From RCC1774 sp050330855 (GTDB taxonomy: Bacteria > Cyanobacteriota > Cyanobacteriia > Thermosynechococcales > Thermosynechococcaceae), in NCBI GenBank assembly GCA_050330855.1, contig JBHJNL010000168.1, positions 1 to 5,713 of the forward strand: a stretch of DNA of 5,713 nt, in the 5' to 3' direction. The notes under the pieces were generated by a model. The model was given only the letters and a program-made list of their open reading frames with translations. It made no database searches and was not told the origin of the DNA. Numbering within the stretch: the first letter of the stretch is position 1; each line of letters starts with the position of its first letter. The translations under genes were made by a program, and so were the position numbers. Of the stretch, positions 1 to 5,133 are shown in pieces.

Positions 1-75
1 TCCAAAGGCGATTCGACCGACCTGCTGTGCGTGAATCAGTATTGGGTTGTCCAATTTTATTCGAGTCCTAACTCT

Positions 76-300
76 TCAAACCCAGTCTAGGAGGACTTGT
101 GTGTACACGGTAGCTCTAAGATGAGACCCAGACTTGAAGTAATGCCGCCCCTGTACCCAGGTAAACGGTTCCCCGTTCTTGATTTTTCGGTTGACAGACC
201 ATCGGCTCCAGCCGGGGCCAAACATGGCCTCAAGGATTGGCTTTGCTTCATCTACAGGTAAAATTCGATCTTGGCCTTGAGCGCGATTTACGATTTTCAC
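76..300 (-). CDS. Small excisionase-like DNA-binding protein (putative)
   Basis: The 74-residue product is basic and rich in aromatic residues. Its C-terminal half, reading GRHYFKSGSHLRATVY and ending in LLDWV, resembles the winged-helix excisionase (Xis)/AlpA-like proteins of integrative elements, where a 'G-HY' motif precedes a terminal tryptophan. This is resemblance from memory, not a proven family match. The GTG at 300 is chosen because a perfect GGAGG lies 6 bases upstream; the frame stays open upstream to a TTG at 348, but that start lacks such a site and would lie inside the preceding gene. The gene begins 16 bases after the stop of the DUF3987 remnant, so it was probably co-transcribed with it. 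No integrase lies in the window. It could instead be a small plasmid regulator. It looks intact, unlike its upstream neighbours. Confidence 0.6.
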   Translation of the reverse strand: MKIVNRAQGQDRILPVDEAKPILEAMFGPGWSRWSVNRKIKNGEPFTWVQGRHYFKSGSHLRATVYTQVLLDWV

Positions 301-306
301 AATATT

Positions 307-311
307 CCTCC
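307..311 (-). promoter_or_regulatory. Shine-Dalgarno site deciding the start at 300
   Basis: The minus strand reads GGAGG, then six bases, then GTG. This is the strongest ribosome binding site in the leftward cluster and the reason for preferring the GTG over the upstream TTG. Confidence 0.7.
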
Positions 312-544
312 ATTTTTCATCTGAGCTTCTGTAGATGACGCACTTCAACCTGATGGGTATGGACCCACTGCTGAGCCTTGACTGTGGCTATGCCATCCTC
401 AATGGCCATGACATGCAAATCTTTTCCCCAACAAGTGACATTGATGGCTCCATCTGGGCCTCGGTAGCGGCACACATTACCAACCTGAATTTCTGAATAG
501 CGTGAGTTGGGCGGTCTGGCTCTACATGACTGATTAGGTTTTGT

Positions 545-945
545 GGTGACAATACCGACGCCATTATGCTCAAACTCCCCTACAGCTAGAGACTCTGGAG
601 TTTTGGGGCTTGGTGACAGCTTGGTGACAACGGGCTGTTTTGTGGTGACAGCAGCGCGATTTTGGGTGACAGTGGGGGTCTCTATGGTGACAGTTTGAGG
701 GGAGTGACCATTGGCATGTACAGATCCTTCCTCTACTTGCCCAGTCATGGTGACAGTCTCTGAATAATCTTCAAGATTGGGGCCGCTGTCACCATTCCAG
801 TGGGTTACTGTCACCAAAGTTAGGGGCATTGTCACCAGCTTTTAGCTGGTTGTCACCAGCACTGTCTCCAGGGCTATCAGAGCGTAAAGCCTTGATTTCT
901 AGGCGATTGCCCTCGTTGCGGGGTACCGCTAGTCCCATTGTCACC
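545..945. repeat. Inverted array of heptamer GGTGACA/TGTCACC with 21-bp pitch (iteron-like)
   Basis: On the plus strand GGTGACA occurs at 545, 612, 623, 644, 665, 686 and 749. The reverse complement TGTCACC occurs at 787, 809, 830, 851 and 939. Most neighbours are 21 bp apart (623-644-665-686 and 809-830-851; 686 to 749 is 63 bp), one is 22 bp and one is 11 bp. The array lies inside the DUF3987 coding remnant. One half therefore encodes GD(N/S) heptads and the other half VT heptads. The same DNA word is kept although the peptides differ, which suggests selection on the DNA. A spacing of two helical turns is typical of plasmid iterons, but a role at an origin is inference. Only one further copy was seen in the window, at 1808. 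Confidence 0.75.
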
Positions 946-986
946 AACTCTTGCATGAGTACTCTGATTTGGTCGAGGGGCATCTT

Positions 987-994
987 GCGATCGC
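987..994. repeat. HIP1 palindrome GCGATCGC (first of five)
   Basis: This octamer, which is highly over-represented in many cyanobacterial genomes, occurs at 987-994, 1830-1837, 2025-2032, 2863-2870 and 5634-5641. It is the main base-level evidence that the host is a cyanobacterium. Its core GATC is the usual target of Dam-type enzymes such as the one encoded nearby. Confidence 0.9.
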
Positions 995-1246
995 ACACCG
1001 CTCGACCTCGATAAATGTCCCTGGCCGTCACCCAGCCCCTCCGTTCTGATAGAGCCAAAATCTTGCAGTAGTTGGGAGCCAAGTCCCCTTCTAGAGCGTC
1101 CCCCTCACTATGAATCAGCTTCACCTGACCCAAGTAGAACTTGCTGAGGTTGATAGCCGCCTGCATGGTCTCTGCTGAGATTTGTTCGCTAGGGGCTTGC
1201 ACAGCAATAGCCGCATTTGCACAATGGAGAAGCAACGCCAAAATAC

Positions 1247-2272
1247 CCGTGTCACTTTTGATCTAGGCTTGCCTGATTTCCACATGGCCTGCCGCCATCC
1301 CTTACGCTTGGAGACCTTGCAGGTCTCAATCCAAGTTCCTTTTTCGGCGATGGGACCATCTTTGAGAATGAGATCACGCTCCTGCTCTAGCTGAGATAGC
1401 CGCTCATGCAATCGAACCGCTGACAGAGAAAACCGTTCTGGGGGTAGTTTTATCTGAACAATCTTTGGAGGCTCCGGGGATAACCATAGGCATTCCATTC
1501 GCTTTGTACCAGAGGTTGTCAATGCCTCTTGTTCAACTCGTTCCCAATGGGGGTACAGTTCCTCATAGAGCGGACAGGCGTAACCACTGACAATCGCACG
1601 TCCCTAGATCCTATGCAGCAACTCTGCAAGCTGACGATGATCCTCATCAGTCATCTCATGGCGATATTGTCGCCGGGGTGCCGCTGGCTCCCTATGCCGT
1701 TTATCCTTGCTGCCTCTGGCACCGTGAGGATAGGGCGGATCACAGTAAAACAATGTTCTGGGGGAGTCATATCTGTGGATACAATCGAGCGCATTTGAGT
1801 CGAGAAATGTCACCGCTTGGATTCGCTGGGCGATCGCACTCAAATGCTCAACGTCCCAAGTAGCAGATACTGACAGCCTTGATGAACTGAGGCCGTGACT
1901 CCAGCGACCACCGCCACCGATGTAGGTCAACTGACAATAGAGATAAAAACGTCTGGCCTTTTCCAGAGAATGATCGCAGGGTTCCTGGCAATGCTGGAAT
2001 TCTGATTCTGTTCGGGGTGAATGTGCGATCGCATCTATCAGCTTCTCAGACTGCCGTTGAAGCACCTGAAAGAAATTGACCGTATCAACATTCAGGTCGC
2101 TGTAGACCTCAGTTTCTACCTGCTGTTTTTGTAATCCAACACTGAAGGCTCCGCCAAAGGGTTCCACACAGCAATCGTGCTCAGGGAAGTGTGAGCGAAT
2201 CCAACGACCTAGCAACCATTTGCCGCCAAAGTATCTAAACGCAGATCTTGCAATCTTTGGTCTAAAGGAAAT
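1247..2272 (-). pseudogene. D12-class (Dam-like) N6-adenine DNA methyltransferase, interrupted by an amber codon
   Basis: The family transfers methyl groups from S-adenosylmethionine to adenine, often in GATC. Visible motifs, in order, are FRYFGGKWLLGRWI (N-terminal SAM-binding loop, about 2239-2198), VEPFGGAFSV (motif I), YSDLN, YIGGGGRWSHG, the catalytic DPPY (1730-1741) and YRHEMTDEDHRQLAELLHRI. A TAG at 1604-1606 then stops translation. The same frame continues with GRAIVSGYACPLYEELYPHW and ECLWLSP, which is the normal end of the family. After that come a charged helix and a segment around GTWIETCKV and KGWRQAMWKSGKP. The first ATG/GTG/TTG is the TTG at 2215, which would remove the FGGK loop. 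The frame is open to 2329, and an ATT at 2272, 20 bases after the upstream gene's stop, is the best-placed candidate (ATG changed to ATT?). Without readthrough the product lacks the C-terminal segment, so it is probably inactive. Confidence 0.75.
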
Positions 2273-2291
2273 TTGTTCTGGGGAACAAGGT

Positions 2292-2541
2292 TTACACTCG
2301 ATTGAAACTGGCGTAGGTACGATCTCCCGTCATGCAAAGTTCACAGGCGTCTTCACAGAGAGATTCAATGGAGCTATCCAGCCATCGAGCTAACGCATCA
2401 TTGAGATCTCGAACATCGCATTGTTCTCCCGTGCGATCCAGGAGTGCAGCTTGAATCTGACTCGCTGCTCTATTGAGATGATTTAGCGCAGTATCAGTGA
2501 TGATTGGTAATATAGCGTTGATTCCTTTGTACTGGGGTCAT
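2292..2541 (-). pseudogene. Small unrecognised gene upstream of the methylase, start or frame damaged
   Basis: A leftward frame is open from 2537 to the TAA at 2292-2294. It encodes about 81 residues, mostly predicted helical: TDTALNHLNRAASQIQAALL, then EQCDVRDLNDALARWLDSS, IESLCEDACELCMTG and finally RTYASFNRV. No ATG, GTG or TTG occurs in this frame before the internal methionine near 2333. An ATG at 2541-2539 lies just after a hairpin, but in a frame that reads MTPVQRNQRYITNHH and stops. Skipping one base within the first codons would join that ATG to the long frame. Either the gene carries a one-base frameshift, or it starts at a rare codon such as ATC or ATA. No family is recognised. It ends 20 bases before the likely methylase start and follows the leftward promoter, so it would be the first gene of that operon. 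Confidence 0.4.
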
Positions 2542-2575
2542 CCCCTGCTGAGTCCGACCAAAGATACAGCAGGGG
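2542..2575. terminator. GC-rich hairpin in the leftward leader, terminator-like on the plus strand
   Basis: CCCCTGCTG (2542-2550) pairs perfectly with CAGCAGGGG (2567-2575) around a 16-base loop. On the plus strand it is followed by CTTTTGCTT, which looks like a modest intrinsic terminator, but no rightward gene precedes it. On the minus strand it lies in the leader of the leftward promoter and ends exactly at the ATG at 2541. A competing fold, GGGG-ATGA-CCCC (2534-2545), would put that ATG in a loop. It may therefore act as an attenuator or translational switch, or as a block on antisense transcription. The function is inferred. Confidence 0.4.
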
Positions 2576-2590
2576 CTTTTGCTTATATGC

Positions 2591-2612
2591 TTATTATAAC
2601 TGGTGTACACGC
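2591..2612 (+). repeat. Operator-like 22-bp element, left copy
   Basis: The element contains TTATTATA, then GGTGTACACGC, with a GTGTACAC palindrome at 2603-2610. It matches the reverse complement of 2900-2921 at 19 of 22 positions. It overlaps the minus-strand TATAAT box and fills most of the spacer of the leftward promoter, a typical place for a repressor site. Confidence 0.6.
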
Positions 2613-2622
2613 AATAAGTCAG
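2593..2622 (-). promoter_or_regulatory. Leftward promoter for the methylase/DUF3987 operon
   Basis: On the minus strand CTGACT (2617-2622) matches the -35 consensus at four of six bases. It is followed by an 18-base spacer and a perfect TATAAT (2593-2598). Transcription would start near 2586 and run into the small gene, the methylase and the DUF3987 remnant. The GTGTACAC palindrome sits in the spacer. Confidence 0.5.
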
Positions 2623-2709
2623 CAAAAATACTGCATGTTCTATTTAAATTACTTATGGCTCTATTCCTTGTAGCCACGCTATATTTGAGTTGTAAGTGAA
2701 GGTGAAGTT

Positions 2710-2898
2710 ATGGCGAGACCCGGCGGCAATCCAGACTTGGCGGCGCATCAGTTCACAACGGATCGCCCTGAACCTCTAACGGCACGACTACAGCTAAGAG
2801 TCACTGAACGAATGAAGCAGCAGGTCACGGCTATCCCTAACTGGCAAGAACTGATTAGAAATGCGATCGCGAAAGAACTAATGGAAAACAATCAATAA
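2710..2898 (+). CDS. Small ribbon-helix-helix-like regulator (MARPGGNPDL family)
   Basis: The 62-residue protein has the layout of an Arc/MetJ/CopG-type ribbon-helix-helix domain. The N-terminal arm MARPGGNPDL is followed by a candidate beta strand (LTARLQLRV, residues 23-31), helix A (TERMKQQVTAI, about 32-42) and helix B (NWQELIRNAIAKELMEN, about 44-60). Very similar short proteins are common in cyanobacteria, often on plasmids and of unknown target; this is from memory. Such domains bind DNA as dimers of dimers. AGGTGA precedes the ATG at good spacing, and a TATATT at 2680-2685 could be its own -10 box. It lies between two copies of a 22-bp element, each overlapping a promoter, so autoregulation and control of both flanking units is a reasonable inference. 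It could be the antitoxin half of a module, but no clear toxin is adjacent. It looks intact. Confidence 0.8.
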   Translation: MARPGGNPDLAAHQFTTDRPEPLTARLQLRVTERMKQQVTAIPNWQELIRNAIAKELMENNQ

Positions 2899-2899
2899 A

Positions 2900-2921
2900 G
2901 CGTGTATACCTGCTATAATAA
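2900..2921 (-). repeat. Operator-like 22-bp element, right copy (inverted)
   Basis: This is the inverted partner of 2591-2612 (19 of 22 identical), with GTGTATACC in place of the other copy's reverse-complement core. It begins two bases after the regulator stop codon and contains the -10 box of the next gene. Confidence 0.6.
2911..2919 (+). promoter_or_regulatory. Extended -10 promoter for the SLOG-like gene
   Basis: TGCTATAAT is a perfect extended -10 element. No good -35 is seen 17-18 bases upstream, which is usual for extended -10 promoters. The expected start near 2926 leaves a leader of about 20 bases before the ATG at 2947. The adjoining GTGTATACC suggests repression by the neighbouring small regulator. 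Confidence 0.55.
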
Positions 2922-2946
2922 AAGGGTAAGGTACATTTAAGAAGAC

Positions 2947-3408
2947 ATGCAAGTCATTGCTGTAACTGGCCCCCGCAGGCTCACCCCAGAACAATATGAG
3001 CAAGCCACAAGAGAACTGAACGCTTTGGTCGTTTGCCCGAATTGGCATGTTGGCGACGCAACGGGTTTAGATGCGCTGGCTCTTAAGGTGGCCTGCAGCA
3101 GCAAAGTCAATTTTAAGATGTACCAGAAAAAGGTAAACCTGCCCTACCGTGCCCAAGGTGCAGAACGCAGTACTCGCATGGTGAAAGCTTTAGCTGCAAT
3201 GGGCGGTACGCTACATGCTTGGCCTAACAAGCCGGCACCCCCAGGATTGAAGCCTAGTCGCAGTTGGCCTAAAGGAGCACAGGGATCTGGAACTTGGGGC
3301 ACAATTGCCCTTGCTGTTGGTTTGGGATTACCAGTGGAACTGCACCCCCTAAGTGATGTAGTACGGTCGCCGGAATGGCTGGAAACTCAACAATTGAGCT
3401 TGATATAA
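2947..3408 (+). CDS. SLOG/Rossmann-fold nucleotide-binding-type protein (DUF2493/DprA-like fold)
   Basis: The 153-residue protein begins MQVIAVTGPRR, the first strand and glycine-containing loop typical of SLOG (DprA/LOG/YpsA-like) proteins. It continues with VGDATGLDALA (residues 35-45), the usual G-x-x-x-G-x-D loop. It also has ERSTRMVKALAAMGGTLHAW (73-92) and GSGTWGTIALAVGLGLPV (113-130), matching the second half of the fold where nucleotide ligands bind. Family members bind or process nucleotides or act as sensors, but the substrate here is unknown. The short C-terminal tail after about residue 135 is not recognised. AAGAAG just upstream is a modest ribosome binding site. The gene has its own extended -10 promoter 48 bases after the small regulator and is followed by a hairpin. 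It seems intact. The fold assignment is fairly sure, the function is not. Confidence 0.75.
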   Translation: MQVIAVTGPRRLTPEQYEQATRELNALVVCPNWHVGDATGLDALALKVACSSKVNFKMYQKKVNLPYRAQGAERSTRMVKALAAMGGTLHAWPNKPAPPGLKPSRSWPKGAQGSGTWGTIALAVGLGLPVELHPLSDVVRSPEWLETQQLSLI

Positions 3409-3431
3409 GTGATGTAAAACCGCGTAAAATG

Positions 3432-3461
3432 CAGCTCCTTTGCTTGAGCCGAGCGGAGCTG
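3432..3461 (+). terminator. Possible terminator hairpin after the SLOG-like gene
   Basis: CAGCTCC (3432-3438) pairs with GGAGCTG (3455-3461) over a 16-base loop, 23 bases after the stop codon. The following sequence lacks a clear T run, so termination here is only plausible. Confidence 0.35.
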
Positions 3462-3624
3462 TTGCCATATCTCCTGGCTAAGAGCGATTGTCAAGCCGCA
3501 AACGGCGGCAGGTAGCAAAATGCCCAACTGCCTAAAAGTGCGGGAGGCTCTTTGATTATTCCTTTCGCTATAGATTGAGAGCCGCTGGGGGCCGGACGCA
3601 CCACAGAATAAAAGGGCAAACCGA

Positions 3625-3925
3625 CTATTGCCGTTGTTTGGCGATAGCTCCCGGCTTGACCATCAAAATGCGCCCCCATCCTGGGATGATTGCGGCGGCG
3701 TTGGCTGAATAGAAACCCTTGCCCTCACCTCGCTTCGCCGCCGCCACACCTGCGGTCTTTAGGGTGCATTTTGAAGCGATAGCCCAACTGATACAAGCGC
3801 TGCAGGCGCGACTGCTGAAGATCCTTGGGAAGGAATAAAAGCACGGGGACAGCGGCAGTATCTTTCTGAGTTTGCTGATCATATTTGGTCCGCTGGGTCG
3901 GTGCCTCTTCTCGGTGCGATAGCAC
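3625..3925 (-). pseudogene. Probably frameshifted gene of unknown function
   Basis: Two leftward frames each hold protein-like sequence over adjacent stretches. One frame, open from a GTG at 3925, reads QTQKDTAAVPVLLFLPKDL and QQSRLQRLYQLGYRFKMHPK before a TGA at 3725-3727. The other frame, over about 3765-3628, reads AAKRGEGKGFYSANAAAIIP and GWGRILMVKPGAIAKQRQ and ends at a TAG at 3625-3627. Joining them with a one-base shift near 3730-3770 gives a coherent product of about 100 residues. The GC-rich GCGGCGGCG tract in this interval is a likely slippage site. The first frame is also open after its TGA down to 3491, so a nonsense mutation is the alternative. No family is recognised and no function is proposed. 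It is divergent from the DUF2887 gene. Confidence 0.4.
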
Positions 3926-3987
3926 AAAAAATCTTTGGCAACACCGTACAATCAACGTTGGCTGTGTTCTGTTATTCGGGTTGCCTT

Positions 3988-4767
3988 GTGAGACGAGATG
4001 CCATTTACTATCAGGTGTTTAAGCGTTTTCCCAGTTTGCTGTTCACGCTACTGGAACATCCCCCAGAACAGGCAAAGGGTTATCAGTTTGAGTCCATTGA
4101 GGTCAAGGAACCCACTTTTAGGATTGACGGCGTTTTCTTGCCGCCAGAAGATACATCCCCCAAAGTGATCTACTTCGCTGAGGTGCAATTTCAGCCTGAT
4201 GAGGAACTCTATGACCGCTTCTTTGCTGAATCCCTACTCTACCTGCATCGTAATCCATCGATCTATGACGATTGGTATGGGGTGGTTATCTTCCCTTCAC
4301 GGAAGCTAGAACCCAAAAACACCACGATTCATCGCTCTTTGTTAGATGGTCCTCAGGTGACTCGCATTTACCTTGATGGGTTGGGGGAGCTAGGGAGTCA
4401 GCCCGTGGGAATTGAACTGATGCAGCTTGCGATTGCTCCAGAATCACAGATGGTCGGGCAAGCTCGTCAGCTTATAGAGCGGGTCCAAGAGGAAGAATCA
4501 CCTCAATGGCCGAGACAGGACATAATAGAGGTACTGACAACGATTGTTGTTTACAAGTTTACGGATCTGAGCCGAGAAGAGGTAGAAGCCATGCTAGGCG
4601 TAAATTTAGAGGACACGAGGGTCTATCGGGAAGCTAAGGCTGAGGGTAAGCAAGAAGGGAAATTGGCTGCTGTCCCTTTATTGATTGAAGCGGGACTCTC
4701 GGTAGAGCAAATTGCCGAACAATTGGATTTAGAGCTAGCAGTTGTGCAGAAGGCTGCTCAGCAATAA
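3988..4767 (+). CDS. DUF2887/Rpn-like PD-(D/E)XK nuclease-family protein
   Basis: From the GTG at 3988 the product has 259 residues and begins VRRDAIYYQVFKRFPSLLF (initial valine read as Met), the usual N-terminus of cyanobacterial DUF2887 proteins related to Rpn/PDDEXK_2 recombination-promoting nucleases. FRIDGVFLP (Asp47) and YFAEVQFQ (Glu65, Gln67) fit the D...ExQ active-site pattern. FFAESLLYLHRN follows. The C-terminal part has an EGKQEGK linker and a helical segment, AGLSVEQIAEQLDLELAVV, typical of the family tail. The frame stays open to a GTG at 3901, but the extra 29 residues do not look like the family, and no clear Shine-Dalgarno site was found for either start. In E. coli Rpn proteins cut DNA and promote RecA-independent recombination; the role of cyanobacterial members is not established. 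The gene appears intact and runs convergently into the DUF1508 gene, with 13 bases between the stops. Confidence 0.85.
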   Translation: MRRDAIYYQVFKRFPSLLFTLLEHPPEQAKGYQFESIEVKEPTFRIDGVFLPPEDTSPKVIYFAEVQFQPDEELYDRFFAESLLYLHRNPSIYDDWYGVVIFPSRKLEPKNTTIHRSLLDGPQVTRIYLDGLGELGSQPVGIELMQLAIAPESQMVGQARQLIERVQEEESPQWPRQDIIEVLTTIVVYKFTDLSREEVEAMLGVNLEDTRVYREAKAEGKQEGKLAAVPLLIEAGLSVEQIAEQLDLELAVVQKAAQQ

Positions 4768-4787
4768 AGCCGTTGAGCTTTTAGCTC
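4766..4787. terminator. Weak bidirectional terminator between convergent genes
   Basis: Short overlapping hairpins (AAAGC/GCTTT with a 6-base loop, GAGC/GCTC with a 5-base loop) lie across the 13-base gap and the two stop codons. They could end transcription from both sides, but the stems are short. Confidence 0.25.
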
Positions 4788-4960
4788 TGATCTTCAATCT
4801 CAGCCGATGCTGCATCTCGTTGAATTAGTTCAATGCCGTGCTTGCAGTCACTCTTAGATTTGTAGCCTTCGCCTCCGGTCGCAATAATCTGGTGATTACC
4901 CGCCCGTAGCCGCCATCGAAACTCACCAGCCTTGTCTTGATAGATCTGAAACTTAGCCAT
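4781..4960 (-). CDS. DUF1508/YegP-like small protein
   Basis: The 59-residue protein begins MAKFQIYQDKAGEFRWRLRA and continues NHQIIATGGEGYKSKSDCK, HGIELIQRDA. This matches the single-repeat DUF1508 (YegP) pattern: an F-x-I/V-Y-x-D strand, FRWRLRAGN, a GEGY turn, then a helix carrying a serine/cysteine segment and GIE. The family has a small beta-beta-beta-alpha fold and no agreed biochemical function. Many members have two repeats and this one has a single repeat. The ATG at 4960 is fixed by the domain start. A GAGAGG lies about 11 bases upstream, slightly farther than ideal. The strong terminator at 5095-5126 isolates it from the gene to its right, so its promoter must lie in 4961-5094, where no convincing boxes were found. 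It is a complete gene. Confidence 0.85.
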   Translation of the reverse strand: MAKFQIYQDKAGEFRWRLRAGNHQIIATGGEGYKSKSDCKHGIELIQRDAASAEIEDQS

Positions 4961-5094
4961 CGTTCGTGCATCCTCTCAATGTTTGAATTTTGACATCACT
5001 GTATTTCATGGTGGTCATGTCTTCTGACCCGCTTAAGATCTTTTAGCAACAATAGAGTTGCGATGGCCTTCCAAGATTCAGGCTTCTGACAAAT

Positions 5095-5126
5095 AAAAAA
5101 AAGGCCGAGGCCCGAAGACCCCGACC
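5095..5126 (-). terminator. Strong intrinsic terminator with UUCG tetraloop
   Basis: On the minus strand the segment 5126-5103 folds into a stem of about 10 pairs (three of them G-T/U) closed by C-TTCG-G. It is followed directly by eight T residues. It lies seven bases after the stop codon at 5134, so it ends transcription of the small membrane protein gene. It is the clearest terminator in the window. Confidence 0.9.
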
Positions 5127-5133
5127 CAAGACC

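Larger units (their letters stand above)
317..1262 (-). pseudogene. C-terminal remnant of DUF3987-type replication/primase protein, frameshifted
   Basis: Two overlapping leftward frames form one coding unit. The first (open from 1262, TTG at 1241, stop near 789) contains LALLLHCANAA and ISAETMQAAINLSKFYL, then a winged-helix-like stretch (SERRGWVTARDIYRGRA, MPLDQIRVLMQELVTMGLAV). This matches the C-terminal part of cyanobacterial DUF3987 proteins (primase/helicase-like, linked to plasmid replication) as I know the family. The second (open from 841, stop TGA at 317-319) carries low-complexity heptads and then an SH3/KOW-like tail (VGNVCRYRGPDGAINV to HTHQVEVRHLQKLR). Removing one base near 794-800 joins the frames and restores the heptad register, as GDSNPLE-GDSGPNL. 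Full-length relatives are much longer, so most of the N-terminal part is missing. It appears replaced by the 3' end of the methylase gene at about 1247-1262. The remnant is probably non-functional as a protein, although either frame could be expressed. Confidence 0.6.

Noticed and set aside
36..60. Terminator-like ATTGG/CCAAT hairpin followed by TTTATT
   Set aside because: The stem is only five pairs and AT-rich, and it faces the wrong strand for the neighbouring leftward gene.
388..573. Leftward open frame within 317-835
   Set aside because: It overlaps the SH3-like tail in another frame and lacks a ribosome binding site.
545..945. CRISPR array
   Set aside because: The repeated unit is only 7 bp, spacing is about 21 bp, orientation flips, and the spacers are coding sequence.
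829..1394. Rightward open frames opposite the DUF3987 remnant and methylase tail
   Set aside because: They are antisense shadows. The minus strand has recognisable family sequence throughout.
1529..1863. Rightward open frames opposite the methylase
   Set aside because: They lie antisense to a gene with clear D12 methylase motifs and show no protein-like features of their own.
3901..3987. Extended N-terminus of the DUF2887 protein
   Set aside because: The extra 29 residues do not resemble the family, whose proteins begin near RRDAIYYQVF.
4982..5023. Short leftward reading frame (MTTMKYSDV...) ahead of the DUF1508 gene
   Set aside because: It is only about 20 codons, overlaps the DUF1508 start, and has no leader-peptide features.
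5046..5061. GCAAC/GTTGC inverted repeat upstream of the DUF1508 gene
   Set aside because: A five-base stem with a six-base loop is expected by chance, and no T run or operator context supports it.
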